From: CAYTPE01 sp964439885 | GTDB lineage: Bacteria; Patescibacteriota; Patescibacteriia; Magasanikbacterales; GWA2-37-8 | NCBI GenBank assembly: GCA_964439885.1 | Contig: CAYTPE010000040.1 | Location: 1-10,534, forward strand | Length of the DNA stretch: 10,534 bases | Reading direction: 5' to 3' | In this document: positions 4,971-10,534 of the stretch, piece after piece | Position numbering within the stretch: position 1 is the stretch's first letter | How the letters are laid out: each line of letters begins with the position of its first letter | Made by a program: the position numbers and the translations under genes | The notes under the pieces: generated by a model | Told to the model about the DNA's origin: nothing | Database searches by the model: none | Seen by the model: the letters and a program-made list of their open reading frames with translations, nothing else

Positions 4971-5705
4971 TGCTCGAATCTCGTCAAGAACAACTCCTTA
5001 ATTTAGTAGTAGAAACCTACATTAAAACCGCTGAGCCAGTTGGTTCGCGTTTTTTGGTTGAGAACGCCGAATTAAACTGGAGTGAAGCCACGGTGCGCAA
5101 CGAACTGCGCTCACTCGAAGAGCTCGGTTTTCTCACACACCCTCACACCTCCGCCGGGCGTGTCCCCACGGTTCCTGGTTATCGGTATTATTTGGCTCAT
5201 CAAAATGTCGAAACAGTGAAGCTCACCAAAAGTGATGAGGCTGGTTTGGAAGCAGCAGCACGCGCGGCGAGCGACTACGAAGCACGTTGTAAGCACGTGG
5301 TGAAGGCGCTGGTGGCACTCTCCGAAGAGACAGCCATCGTGGCGTTTACCGCGGAAAAATTTTATTATACCGGTCTTTCCAATTTNNNNNNNNNNTGGTG
5401 AATGGCAGCGCGTATTATTGGCGCGTGCTTTATTACAAAAACCCGATTTTGCCGAGCTGCATATGGTGGCGAATACATCACGCATTTTTGATCACTGCGA
5501 AGAGTATTTACCAGGTTTTTATAAAGTAGTTGAGCCAGAGTCGAAATTTTTTCTCGGCAACGATCATCCGTTCGGTGAATTACTCAGTGTGCTGGCGTGT
5601 CGGTTTGGTAAACACAATGAATCGCTGATCGCGCTGCTCGGGCCGCAACGTATGAATTATAAACGTAACTGGGCGCTGATGCGCAAAGTAAAAGAACTTA
5701 TGTAG
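4970..5705 (+). CDS. hrcA: Heat-inducible transcription repressor HrcA (interrupted by an assembly gap)
   Basis: HrcA binds CIRCE and represses chaperone genes when folding capacity is sufficient. The N-terminal part (4970-5385) shows the winged-helix domain: QEQLLNLVVETYIKTAEPVG, WSEATVRNELRSLEELGFL, then THPHTSAGRVPTVPGYRYY, a strong HrcA signature. After 10 N (5386-5395) the protein resumes in another frame from about 5397 with ARALLQKPDF, FDHCEEYLPG and the family ending LLGPQRMNYKRNWALMRKVKEL, stopping with TAG at 5703. If the gap were literally 10 nt the frame would break (TGG TGA). A true gap whose length is a multiple of 3 restores it. Visible length is about 240 residues against about 340 in Bacillus, so the middle domain is reduced. 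The start ATG 4970 overlaps the CIRCE right arm. Confidence 0.88.
5386..5395. other. Assembly gap (10 N) inside hrcA
   Basis: Ten N interrupt hrcA. Round-number N runs usually mark a scaffold join of unknown size. Continuity of the HrcA reading frame requires the true missing length to be a multiple of 3, including zero. Confidence 0.97.
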
Positions 5706-5801
5706 TAAGTCTTGCGAGGAGCTTGTTGTAGGAAGCGACGAAGCAATCCCCAGGAAGAAAAAATTATTAAAAGTTATTGAAAAATTATTTTAAAATTTTT
5801 T
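5706..5801. other. Spacer between hrcA and NUDIX-GrpE with a degenerate repeat
   Basis: Positions 5709-5753 hold CTTGCGAGGAGC and GCGACGAAGCAATCCCC. They resemble the dispersed intergenic repeat (TTGCGAGGAGC...GACGAAGCAATCC) that I recall from many bacterial genomes; it has no clear hairpin here. The remainder is A/T-rich and ends in AATTTTTT right before the start codon. I see no CIRCE and no promoter, which fits co-transcription with hrcA. Confidence 0.45.
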
Positions 5802-6680
5802 ATGTCAGAGGAAATTGTTAAACGTCCATGCGTGGTGGTGGGACTGTTGGTAGAAAACGACGCGCATCAATTTCTCATGGTGCGTGGCACCAAATGGGAA
5901 GGAAAGTTTTTTATCCCCGGCGGTAAAGTGGAATGGGGCGAAACGATTGAGCAGGCTGCCCGTCGTGAATTAAAGGAAGAAACCGGTCTGGCTATCGATT
6001 CGCTGGAATTTGTAACCCTGACCGAGGTGGTGCTCATGCCTGAGTACAACCCCAACAAACATCATGTCACATTGGTGTATCGTGCCAGCACGAGCGCCAA
6101 GCCAAGCGATGTAGAGCTTGAAGAGCGCGAACTTACCGAATGCGCTTGGCTCACCGTGGACGAAATACTGGCGCGTACCGATATAGTAGGGCTCGACCAT
6201 ACAATATTCGAAACACTCAAAAATAAAATGGCCAATTCAGGTTCGGCCGACGAGTACAAGGCCGGCTGGCAGCGCGCGCTCGCGGATTACAAAAATTTAC
6301 AGAAAGAAGTGAATGACAAAAAAAGCGAGTGGGCGCATATGAGTGAGCAGTTTATTCTGGAAGAGTTTATCCCCGTATATGATAATTTTAAGAAAGCGTT
6401 TAGCCACCACCCTGATTTAAACGCGGATGAAGCGTCCAAAAAAATAAAAAATTGGATTGATGGTATTGGCTATATTCAAAAGCAGTTTTGGGATGTGCTC
6501 AAGGTGCATCAAATAGAAGAAGTTAAAACTGTTGGTGAGAAGTTTGATCCCAAACTACACGAAACGGTCGGTGAGGAAGAGGGAATGGGTGAACCAGGGA
6601 CGATTGTTCGAGAGGTTGATGGGGGATATACAATGGGGGGAAGAGTGATTAAGGTGGCGAGGGTGATCGTTGTAAAATAA
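5802..6680 (+). CDS. grpE: NUDIX hydrolase - GrpE fusion (nucleotide exchange factor)
   Basis: One 292-residue ORF holds two domains. Residues 1-142 are a NUDIX hydrolase with an intact box: G41-x5-E47-x7-R55-E56-L57-x-E59-E60-x-G62-L63, preceded by GKFFIPGGK. NUDIX enzymes hydrolyse nucleoside diphosphates linked to another moiety; the substrate is unknown. Residues about 150-292 are GrpE, the exchange factor that releases ADP from DnaK: EYKAGWQRALADYKNLQKEV (helix), then the beta domain with GEKFDPKLHETVGEEEG, GTIVREVDGGYTMGGRVIKVARVIV. Only a short linker (NKMANSGSAD) joins them. An in-frame ATG at 6228 (Met143) could start a separate GrpE of 150 residues. One extra A in the A5 run 6219-6223 would end the NUDIX part in TAA just before that ATG. 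The start at 5802 lacks a Shine-Dalgarno. The gene lies in the hrcA-grpE-hsp20 order expected for heat-shock genes. Confidence 0.88.
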   Translation: MSEEIVKRPCVVVGLLVENDAHQFLMVRGTKWEGKFFIPGGKVEWGETIEQAARRELKEETGLAIDSLEFVTLTEVVLMPEYNPNKHHVTLVYRASTSAKPSDVELEERELTECAWLTVDEILARTDIVGLDHTIFETLKNKMANSGSADEYKAGWQRALADYKNLQKEVNDKKSEWAHMSEQFILEEFIPVYDNFKKAFSHHPDLNADEASKKIKNWIDGIGYIQKQFWDVLKVHQIEEVKTVGEKFDPKLHETVGEEEGMGEPGTIVREVDGGYTMGGRVIKVARVIVVK

Positions 6681-6851
6681 TTTTCAATTATTAATTTTCA
6701 ATTTTCAAATAATTTTCAATATACAATTATCAATTGCCTGATTGAAAATTGAAACATTATTTAGAAATTAGAAATTGAAAATTAGAAATTTTTATGTCAA
6801 ATAACCGCAAGGGTTGATCGCACGTTCAATCTTTGTCGAAGGAGAACACTT
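6681..6851. repeat. AT-rich low-complexity spacer upstream of hsp20
   Basis: From 6681 to about 6793 the DNA is built from variants of AATTTTCAATT on the left and its complement (ATTGAAAATTGAAA, GAAATTAGAAATTGAAAATT) on the right, so it can fold back on itself. It is followed by an ATG (6794) after AAATTTTT, opening an 8-codon frame (MSNNRKG, stop 6815-6817), and then the hsp20 leader with AAGGAG at 6839-6844. No CIRCE or convincing promoter was found. The fold-back may stabilise the mRNA or separate grpE and hsp20 expression. Confidence 0.6.
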
Positions 6852-7298
6852 ATGAGTCTCATTCGCTGGTCTCCTATGTGGGACCCATTCAATGACATGG
6901 ACGAAGTTTTCAATCGTTTGCCCGCAACAGTGGGCAACAAACAAATGCGCGCGTTTGTGCCGGCTCTCGATATGTACGAGACGGATAATGCCGTGGTGGT
7001 AGAAACATCTCTCCCTGGCGTGAATCCGGAAAATGTGGAAGTAAGCGTGCAAAAAGGCGTGCTCGTGATAAAAGGTGAAAGCACCAATGAGCATGAAGTA
7101 GAAGAAAAAAATTATTACCGCAAAGAAGTGCGCAGTGGCAGCTTCTATCGCGAAGTGCCGCTCCCAACCCCAGTGGTGGAAGACAAAGTAACTGCTGAGT
7201 TTGAGAACGGTATGCTGAAGATTACCGCTCCCAAAGCGCAGCCAGCGCAGGCAAAGAAGGTTGATGTGAAGGTGATAAAGAAAGGAGATAAAAAATAA
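6852..7298 (+). CDS. Small heat-shock protein, Hsp20/alpha-crystallin family
   Basis: A 148-residue ATP-independent holdase that binds unfolding proteins in the cytoplasm and passes them to DnaK. The N-terminus (SLIRWSPMWDPFNDMDEVFNRL) is the usual short amphipathic arm. The alpha-crystallin domain runs from about 36 to 128, with VPALDMYETDNAVVVETSLPGV at its start, VEVSVQKGVLVIKGE in the middle, and the family hallmark FENGMLKITAPK (117-128). The C-terminal extension has a VDVKVI stretch that could replace the IxI docking motif, then a lysine-rich end. It has one of the two good Shine-Dalgarno sites in the window (AAGGAG, 7 nt before ATG 6852). It sits between grpE and dnaK, matching a heat-shock role, although no CIRCE of its own is visible. 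Confidence 0.95.
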   Translation: MSLIRWSPMWDPFNDMDEVFNRLPATVGNKQMRAFVPALDMYETDNAVVVETSLPGVNPENVEVSVQKGVLVIKGESTNEHEVEEKNYYRKEVRSGSFYREVPLPTPVVEDKVTAEFENGMLKITAPKAQPAQAKKVDVKVIKKGDKK

Positions 7299-7303
7299 GT
7301 GAT

Positions 7304-7786
7304 ATGATAATCCGTGAATTCACTCACCGCGATACTTCGACAATTGAAAAACTGATGAGTGAGTTCGAAGATTACTTGGTTGCAATTGATGACGTGCGTT
7401 TTATTCGTCCGTTTACAGATAATGGTAGAGAGTACACGGCTCTGCGTTTGGAAAAAATTGAAAAAGAAAATGGCGTCATCCTCTTGGCGGAAGATAATGC
7501 TGTGGTAGTAGGAATGGTTGTAGGTGTGATGGATGAGCAGGATCGCGTAAGTGTGCTTGAGGAAGGTGAGAGAAAATACGCGCGGGTGATTGATTTGTAT
7601 GTTCAAGAGCAGTATCGAAATAAAGGTGTCGGGAAACAACTTATACAAGCAGTTGAGAACTATTTTAAGGAAAAAGGCGTCGCGGTCTTAACTATCGGAG
7701 TTCTTGCACCCAATACACATGCGTATGAATTTTACAAACGTAGTGGGTATAGAGACAGAGCAATTGATTTAATTAAGGTTTTGTAA
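7304..7786 (+). CDS. GNAT-family N-acetyltransferase
   Basis: A 160-residue protein of the GNAT fold, which transfers acetyl from acetyl-CoA to an amine; the substrate cannot be told from sequence. It opens with the common strand IIREFTHRDTSTIEKL. Motif A is ARVIDLYVQEQYRNKGVGKQL, with the pyrophosphate-binding signature R105-N-K-G108-V-G110. Motif B is APNTHAYEFYKRSGYRD (135-151), with Asn137 and the Tyr144 position typical of the catalytic tyrosine. It begins only 5 nt after the hsp20 stop, so the two are probably co-transcribed and perhaps translationally coupled. A GGAG at 7284-7287 is too far upstream (16 nt) to be a normal ribosome site. It may modify stress-related proteins or a small metabolite; this is a guess from position only. 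Confidence 0.88.
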   Translation: MIIREFTHRDTSTIEKLMSEFEDYLVAIDDVRFIRPFTDNGREYTALRLEKIEKENGVILLAEDNAVVVGMVVGVMDEQDRVSVLEEGERKYARVIDLYVQEQYRNKGVGKQLIQAVENYFKEKGVAVLTIGVLAPNTHAYEFYKRSGYRDRAIDLIKVL

Positions 7787-7796
7787 TTTAACGCTG

Positions 7797-8330
7797 ATGC
7801 ATATGAAAAAATATATTTTTCCACTCGCATTCCTGCTCCTCATCGGCGCCGGTTGTTCATTCATTACCGTGAATGTTACCAACCAGAACCCAACATCGAC
7901 GCCCGCAGCTGATACATCCTCCACAACACCAGTTGGAGTAACGCCAACACCGCAAAAGCTGCAGACAACACTCGCATACTACCTCTCTGGCAAAGAAAGC
8001 ACAGATTTTTGCAATGGGGATAAAATGGATAGTGTTGGCTACAAAAACTCGCTCGTAAAGCAAGTAACAAAAGTGGTGCCAGGGAAGCTCTCGACACTCG
8101 ATTTAATCAAGGCTACTCTTGTGGCGGCAGCCAATGATTCAGATTTCGCCAGTAGCGGTAGCTACACACGTATTGAATTCACCACTTTTCAGAATGGTGT
8201 TGTTACGCTGCACCCGGCTGGCGGCTGGGCAGGGTCAAGTATATTTATGTGTGCCTGGCAGCCATTTGCGCAGAAGCAGATCGAAGGTATCCCCGGTGTG
8301 AAGCAGATTAAGTGGGAGGTGGAGAGTTAA
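7797..8330 (+). CDS. Putative lipoprotein, possible GerMN-like C-terminal domain
   Basis: A 177-residue protein with a lipoprotein signal: KK, hydrophobic core FPLAFLLLI, then GAGC with Cys20. The other lipoprotein in this window has the similar GSGC. ATG 7803 is an equally plausible start and would give MKKYIF directly. After the cysteine comes a Thr/Pro/Ser-rich linker (about 28-54), typical of a flexible tether. The globular part begins at LQTTLAYYLSG. Its end (DLIKATLVAAAND, NGVVTLHPAGGW, PGVKQIKWEV) has the helix-strand-helix-strand order of GerMN-type domains found in envelope proteins, but this match is weak. Two cysteines (DFCNG, FMCAWQ) may pair outside the cell. It lies 10 nt after the GNAT gene and before a palindromic repeat. 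Confidence 0.75.
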   Translation: MHMKKYIFPLAFLLLIGAGCSFITVNVTNQNPTSTPAADTSSTTPVGVTPTPQKLQTTLAYYLSGKESTDFCNGDKMDSVGYKNSLVKQVTKVVPGKLSTLDLIKATLVAAANDSDFASSGSYTRIEFTTFQNGVVTLHPAGGWAGSSIFMCAWQPFAQKQIEGIPGVKQIKWEVES

Positions 8331-8346
8331 AGTTCACTTACCTCAA

Positions 8347-8386
8347 TACCCCTCCCCCTTTTAGGGGGAGGTAGGGTTGGGGGTAG
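8347..8386 (+). repeat. G/C-rich palindromic repeat, copy 1 (forward)
   Basis: The stem CCTCCCCCT / AGGGGGAGG with loop TTT is followed by TAGGGTTGGGGGTAG. It is nearly identical to the reverse complement of copy 2 (8789-8827), and similar in the forward sense to copy 3 (8877-8912). It ends 10 nt before the DUF559 start codon and may also stop or stabilise the lipoprotein mRNA. Confidence 0.8.
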
Positions 8387-8396
8387 CGGAGGGAGT

Positions 8397-8813
8397 ATGC
8401 AAAAGAAATACGTGTACAAAAACAACAGTCGCCTAAAAGAAATTCGTCAGTTTCTGAGAAGTAAAGCCACAACGGCTGAAAAAATTTTATGGCAGCATCT
8501 GCGCGGTAATCAACTTGGCTTCAAGTTTCGTCGGCAGTTCAGCATTGGCAGGTATGTGGCAGACTTTTGCTGTGAATCCTTAAAACTTATAGTTGAAGTA
8601 GATGGTTGGACGCACGACGGCGAAAAAACACAAATGAAAGATGAAGTGAAACAAAAATTTCTGGAGTCGGTAGGGTATAAAGTAGTGCGGTTTAAAAATG
8701 AAGAGATGTTTGGGGATATTGAGATAGTGTGGAATAAAATGAGAATGATATGCGCAGAGCGGGCGCGGGAGATCGGTGTCGACGCCGTCTACCCCCACCC
8801 CGCCTCCCCCTAA
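8397..8813 (+). CDS. DUF559 (VSR-like) endonuclease-domain protein
   Basis: A 138-residue protein of the DUF559 family, related to the very-short-patch-repair endonuclease fold. The signature is intact: AEKILWQHLRGNQLGFKFRR (28-46), IGRYVADFCC with Asp56, LIVEVDGWTH with Glu67, Asp69 and His73, and VVRFKNEEMF near the end. Asp56 and Glu67 are likely metal ligands of the PD-(D/E)xK-like site. The biological role of the family is unsettled. It has a strong GGAGGG just before ATG 8397. The last residues (VYPHPASP) and the stop codon are encoded inside a G/C-rich palindrome, and a matching inverted copy lies just upstream of the start. The gene is therefore bracketed by repeats on both sides, suggesting that it and the repeats travel together or that it inserted into a repeat cluster. 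Confidence 0.9.
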   Translation: MQKKYVYKNNSRLKEIRQFLRSKATTAEKILWQHLRGNQLGFKFRRQFSIGRYVADFCCESLKLIVEVDGWTHDGEKTQMKDEVKQKFLESVGYKVVRFKNEEMFGDIEIVWNKMRMICAERAREIGVDAVYPHPASP

Positions 8814-8827
8814 CAGGGGGAGGGGCA
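8789..8827 (-). repeat. G/C-rich palindromic repeat, copy 2 (inverted)
   Basis: The reverse complement of 8789-8827 matches copy 1 over about 39 positions with a few substitutions and one 1-nt indel. Its hairpin is CCTCCCCCT / AGGGGGAGG with loop AAC. It overlaps the last 25 nt of the DUF559 gene, including its stop codon. Confidence 0.8.
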
Positions 8828-8876
8828 CCAACGAACGAGCAAAGGTACACTAAGCAAAACACCAATTCGCACAATT

Positions 8877-8912
8877 TCCCTCCCCACTTAGGGGAGGGCG
8901 AGGGTGGGGTAG
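8877..8912 (+). repeat. G/C-rich palindromic repeat, copy 3 (forward, diverged)
   Basis: CCCTCCCC / GGGGAGGG with loop ACTTA, then CGAGGGTGGGGTAG, follows the same plan as copy 1 in the forward sense but is shorter. Together with copy 2, 49 nt away, it forms a head-to-head doublet like those seen for REP elements. Confidence 0.75.
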
Positions 8913-8955
8913 AGGTTTCAGTTGTGTGTGACATCAACACTTTGCATAAAATATT

Positions 8956-9348
8956 ATGGATATCAATAAAAATTTATTGTTTAACAAAATAAAACAATAC
9001 GCAACAATTTCGATAATTTCACTACTTTTGAGTTTCGGCGGAAGCCTTCTGCTTACTTACTCTATTAGCGTGAACCAAACACGAAATGCGGTTGGTACAA
9101 TAGATTGGGATAATAGTTATGTATTTGGTGTTAAGAATGCCGATGGTCGATTTCAGGGGCAAGTATTCGATCCTCAAGGCAAAACAATGAGTTATATAGG
9201 TTTTGATAAATTTGATGTGAATGGTAAAAATGTAAATTTCGTTATAGAGCATCCTGTAGTTGAAAAAATAGGTGTCGGAATGGTTGTTTTTGGTTTTGCA
9301 CTTCAGTTATTTGAAGAAATAAAAAAAAGAAAAAAAGAAATAATGTAA
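8956..9348 (+). CDS. Hypothetical membrane protein with two predicted helices
   Basis: A 130-residue protein from ATG 8956 with TAA at 9346. A first membrane helix spans about 15-37 (ATISIISLLLSFGGSLLLTY) and a second about 103-119 (EKIGVGMVVFGFALQLF). Between them lies a polar loop of about 65 residues (WDNSYVFGVKNADGRFQGQV, then DKFDVNGKNVNF) that looks rich in beta strand and should be extracytoplasmic if both ends are inside. The C-terminus is strongly basic (EEIKKRKKEIM), supporting a cytoplasmic end. I do not recognise a family. The DNA is clearly more AT-rich than dnaK and hrcA on either side, and the gene sits right after the repeat-bracketed DUF559 unit, so it may be an acquired gene. 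No Shine-Dalgarno is seen. Confidence 0.65.
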   Translation: MDINKNLLFNKIKQYATISIISLLLSFGGSLLLTYSISVNQTRNAVGTIDWDNSYVFGVKNADGRFQGQVFDPQGKTMSYIGFDKFDVNGKNVNFVIEHPVVEKIGVGMVVFGFALQLFEEIKKRKKEIM

Positions 9349-9393
9349 TAAGAAAATTATAAATTTATCTATATTAATTCAAGACAAACACAT

Positions 9394-10534
9394 ATGTCCA
9401 AAGTCCTCGGTATCGATCTCGGTACAACCAACTCCTGCATGGCCATCATCGAAGGTGGTCAGCCAAAAGTTCTCGAAAATAAAGAAGGCGCACGCACCAC
9501 GCCGAGCATGGTCGCAATGAGTAAAACAGGGGAGCGACTGGTAGGTCAACTCGCCAAGCGCCAAGCGGTGACGAATCCAACCAATACGCTTTTTTCCATC
9601 AAGCGCCTGATCGGCCGCAAATGGGACGACGCCGAAGTGCAGCGCGACCTTAAACTCATGCCGTACAAAATCGTGCATGCTGGTGAGGGTGTAAAAGTTA
9701 CGATGGGAGATAAAGACTACACACCACAAGAAATTTCGGCCATGGTGCTGCAAAAGCTTAAAGCCGACGCCGAAGAGCGCATTGGTGAAAAAATTACCGA
9801 AGCAGTGATTACTGTTCCGGCGTACTTCGACGATTCACAACGCCAAGCGACGAAAGACGCTGGTGAAATCGCTGGTTTGAATGTGCTCCGCATCATCAAC
9901 GAACCTACTGCCGCTGCACTCGCATACGGCTTCGACAAAAAGAAAGATGAAAAAATTATTGTGTACGATTTGGGTGGTGGCACGTTTGACGTGTCCGTGC
10001 TCGAGGTGAGTGAAGATAGTGTGCAAGTGCTTGCAACCAATGGCGACACACACCTTGGCGGCGATGATTTTGACCAGGTAGTGATTCAGTGGATTATCGA
10101 TGAATTCAAAAAGACCGAAGGCGTTGACCTTGGTAAAGATCCTTTGGCTCTGCAGCGTATTAAAGAAGCTGCTGAAAAGGCCAAAATCGAACTTTCTACC
10201 GCGCAAGACACCGAAATCAACCAGCCATTTATTACCAGCGATGCCACTGGCCCGAAGCACTTGGTGATGAAGCTCACTCGTGCGAAGTTGGAAGAATTAG
10301 TCGGTGGCCTTGTAGAAAAAACATTGGGTCCAGTTAAGCAAGCATTATCGGACGCTAAACTTTCGGCTTCGGATCTTAATGAAGTCGTAATGGTAGGTGG
10401 GATGACCCGCATGCCATTGGTACTGCAAACTGTTGAAAAGTATTTCAATAAAAAACCAAACATTAGCGTGAACCCGGACGAAGTAGTAGCAATTGGCGCC
10501 GCGGTGCAGGGTGGCGTGCTCAAGGGCGACGTGA
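9394..10534 (+). CDS. dnaK: Molecular chaperone DnaK (Hsp70), N-terminal part (3' end outside window)
   Basis: Open from ATG 9394 to the window end: 380 residues covering essentially the whole ATPase domain. DnaK binds exposed hydrophobic segments of clients in an ATP-driven cycle, with DnaJ stimulating hydrolysis and GrpE releasing ADP. The motifs are all present: phosphate-1 GIDLGTTNS (6-14), VITVPAYFDDSQRQATKDAG (138-157), NEPTAAALAYG (169-179), phosphate-2 YDLGGGTFDVSV (191-202), GDTHLGGDDFD (217-227), adenosine-binding VVMVGGMTRMP (331-341) and NPDEVVAIGAA (360-370). The window stops at VLKGDV, where the interdomain linker begins. No CIRCE and no Shine-Dalgarno are seen upstream (AAGACAAACACAT before the ATG). 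Four unrelated genes separate it from hsp20, so its heat-shock control must come from read-through or another signal. Confidence 0.97.
   Translation, partial: MSKVLGIDLGTTNSCMAIIEGGQPKVLENKEGARTTPSMVAMSKTGERLVGQLAKRQAVTNPTNTLFSIKRLIGRKWDDAEVQRDLKLMPYKIVHAGEGVKVTMGDKDYTPQEISAMVLQKLKADAEERIGEKITEAVITVPAYFDDSQRQATKDAGEIAGLNVLRIINEPTAAALAYGFDKKKDEKIIVYDLGGGTFDVSVLEVSEDSVQVLATNGDTHLGGDDFDQVVIQWIIDEFKKTEGVDLGKDPLALQRIKEAAEKAKIELSTAQDTEINQPFITSDATGPKHLVMKLTRAKLEELVGGLVEKTLGPVKQALSDAKLSASDLNEVVMVGGMTRMPLVLQTVEKYFNKKPNISVNPDEVVAIGAAVQGGVLKGDV

Noticed and set aside
4970..5705. hrcA as a pseudogene
   Set aside because: The frame change coincides with the N run, and both halves keep family motifs, so the break is an assembly effect.
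6794..6817. Mini-ORF MSNNRKG as an annotated gene
   Set aside because: Only 7 codons plus stop; it has a suggestive start context but no evidence of expression, so it is noted under the spacer only.
6681..6851. CIRCE or promoter for hsp20
   Set aside because: No 9-bp arm pair of CIRCE type, and no -35/-10 pair with sensible spacing beyond chance matches in AT-rich DNA.
9349..9393. Promoter for dnaK from TATATT at 9370-9375
   Set aside because: There is no -35-like hexamer at 16-18 nt upstream and the region is AT-rich, so a -10 match is expected by chance.
1..10534. Recoded UGA (genetic code 25) as in some Patescibacteria
   Set aside because: No conserved domain in the window contains an in-frame TGA, and lgt ends on TGA at a sensible C-terminus.

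Overview
The window looks like a piece of a Candidate Phyla Radiation (Patescibacteria) genome. This rests on several things: small compact proteins, a short HrcA, a minimal YidC of about 249 residues, starts that mostly lack a Shine-Dalgarno sequence, and intergenic gaps filled with AT-rich low-complexity repeats and short GC-rich palindromes. Only lgt ends in TGA within the window, and no gene needs TGA as a sense codon, so the standard bacterial code applies. Phylum-level placement is inference; no marker gene here settles the species. A run of 10 N (5386-5395) shows that this is a scaffolded draft or metagenome assembly.

Region 1 (1-3232): the 3' end of lgt (lipoprotein diacylglyceryl transferase) carries a TTTACTC heptamer tract at the window edge. 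It is followed by tRNA-Ser(GGA) and, only 4 nt later, a lipoprotein gene. Next come an unrecognised 167-aa protein, gpsA (glycerol-3-phosphate dehydrogenase), and a protein with a JAMM/MPN-type metal-binding signature. Lgt and GpsA both belong to lipid and envelope metabolism.

Region 2 (3233-4820): a palindrome with a promoter -10 in its loop, then yidC (membrane insertase), a repeat-rich gap, an SPFH/prohibitin-like protein, and a strong intrinsic terminator. Both proteins end in a His-rich tail. A YidC plus SPFH pair recalls the known association of YidC/Oxa1 insertases with HflKC/prohibitin-type scaffolds.

Region 3 (4821-10534): a heat-shock region. A REP-like palindrome pair precedes a near-consensus promoter overlapped by a CIRCE operator that reaches into the hrcA start codon. 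Then follow hrcA (broken by the assembly gap), a NUDIX-GrpE fusion ORF, hsp20, a GNAT acetyltransferase, a lipoprotein, a DUF559 nuclease gene bracketed by inverted copies of a G/C-rich palindrome, a small two-helix membrane protein, and dnaK (cut by the window end). HrcA, GrpE, Hsp20 and DnaK form the usual repressor/chaperone set. The four genes between hsp20 and dnaK are accessory insertions.

The items most worth a second look are the NUDIX-GrpE fusion (which one base in an A5 run would split), the repeat-bracketed DUF559 unit, the CIRCE/promoter/start-codon overlap, the His-tailed YidC-SPFH pair, and the JAMM-like protein.
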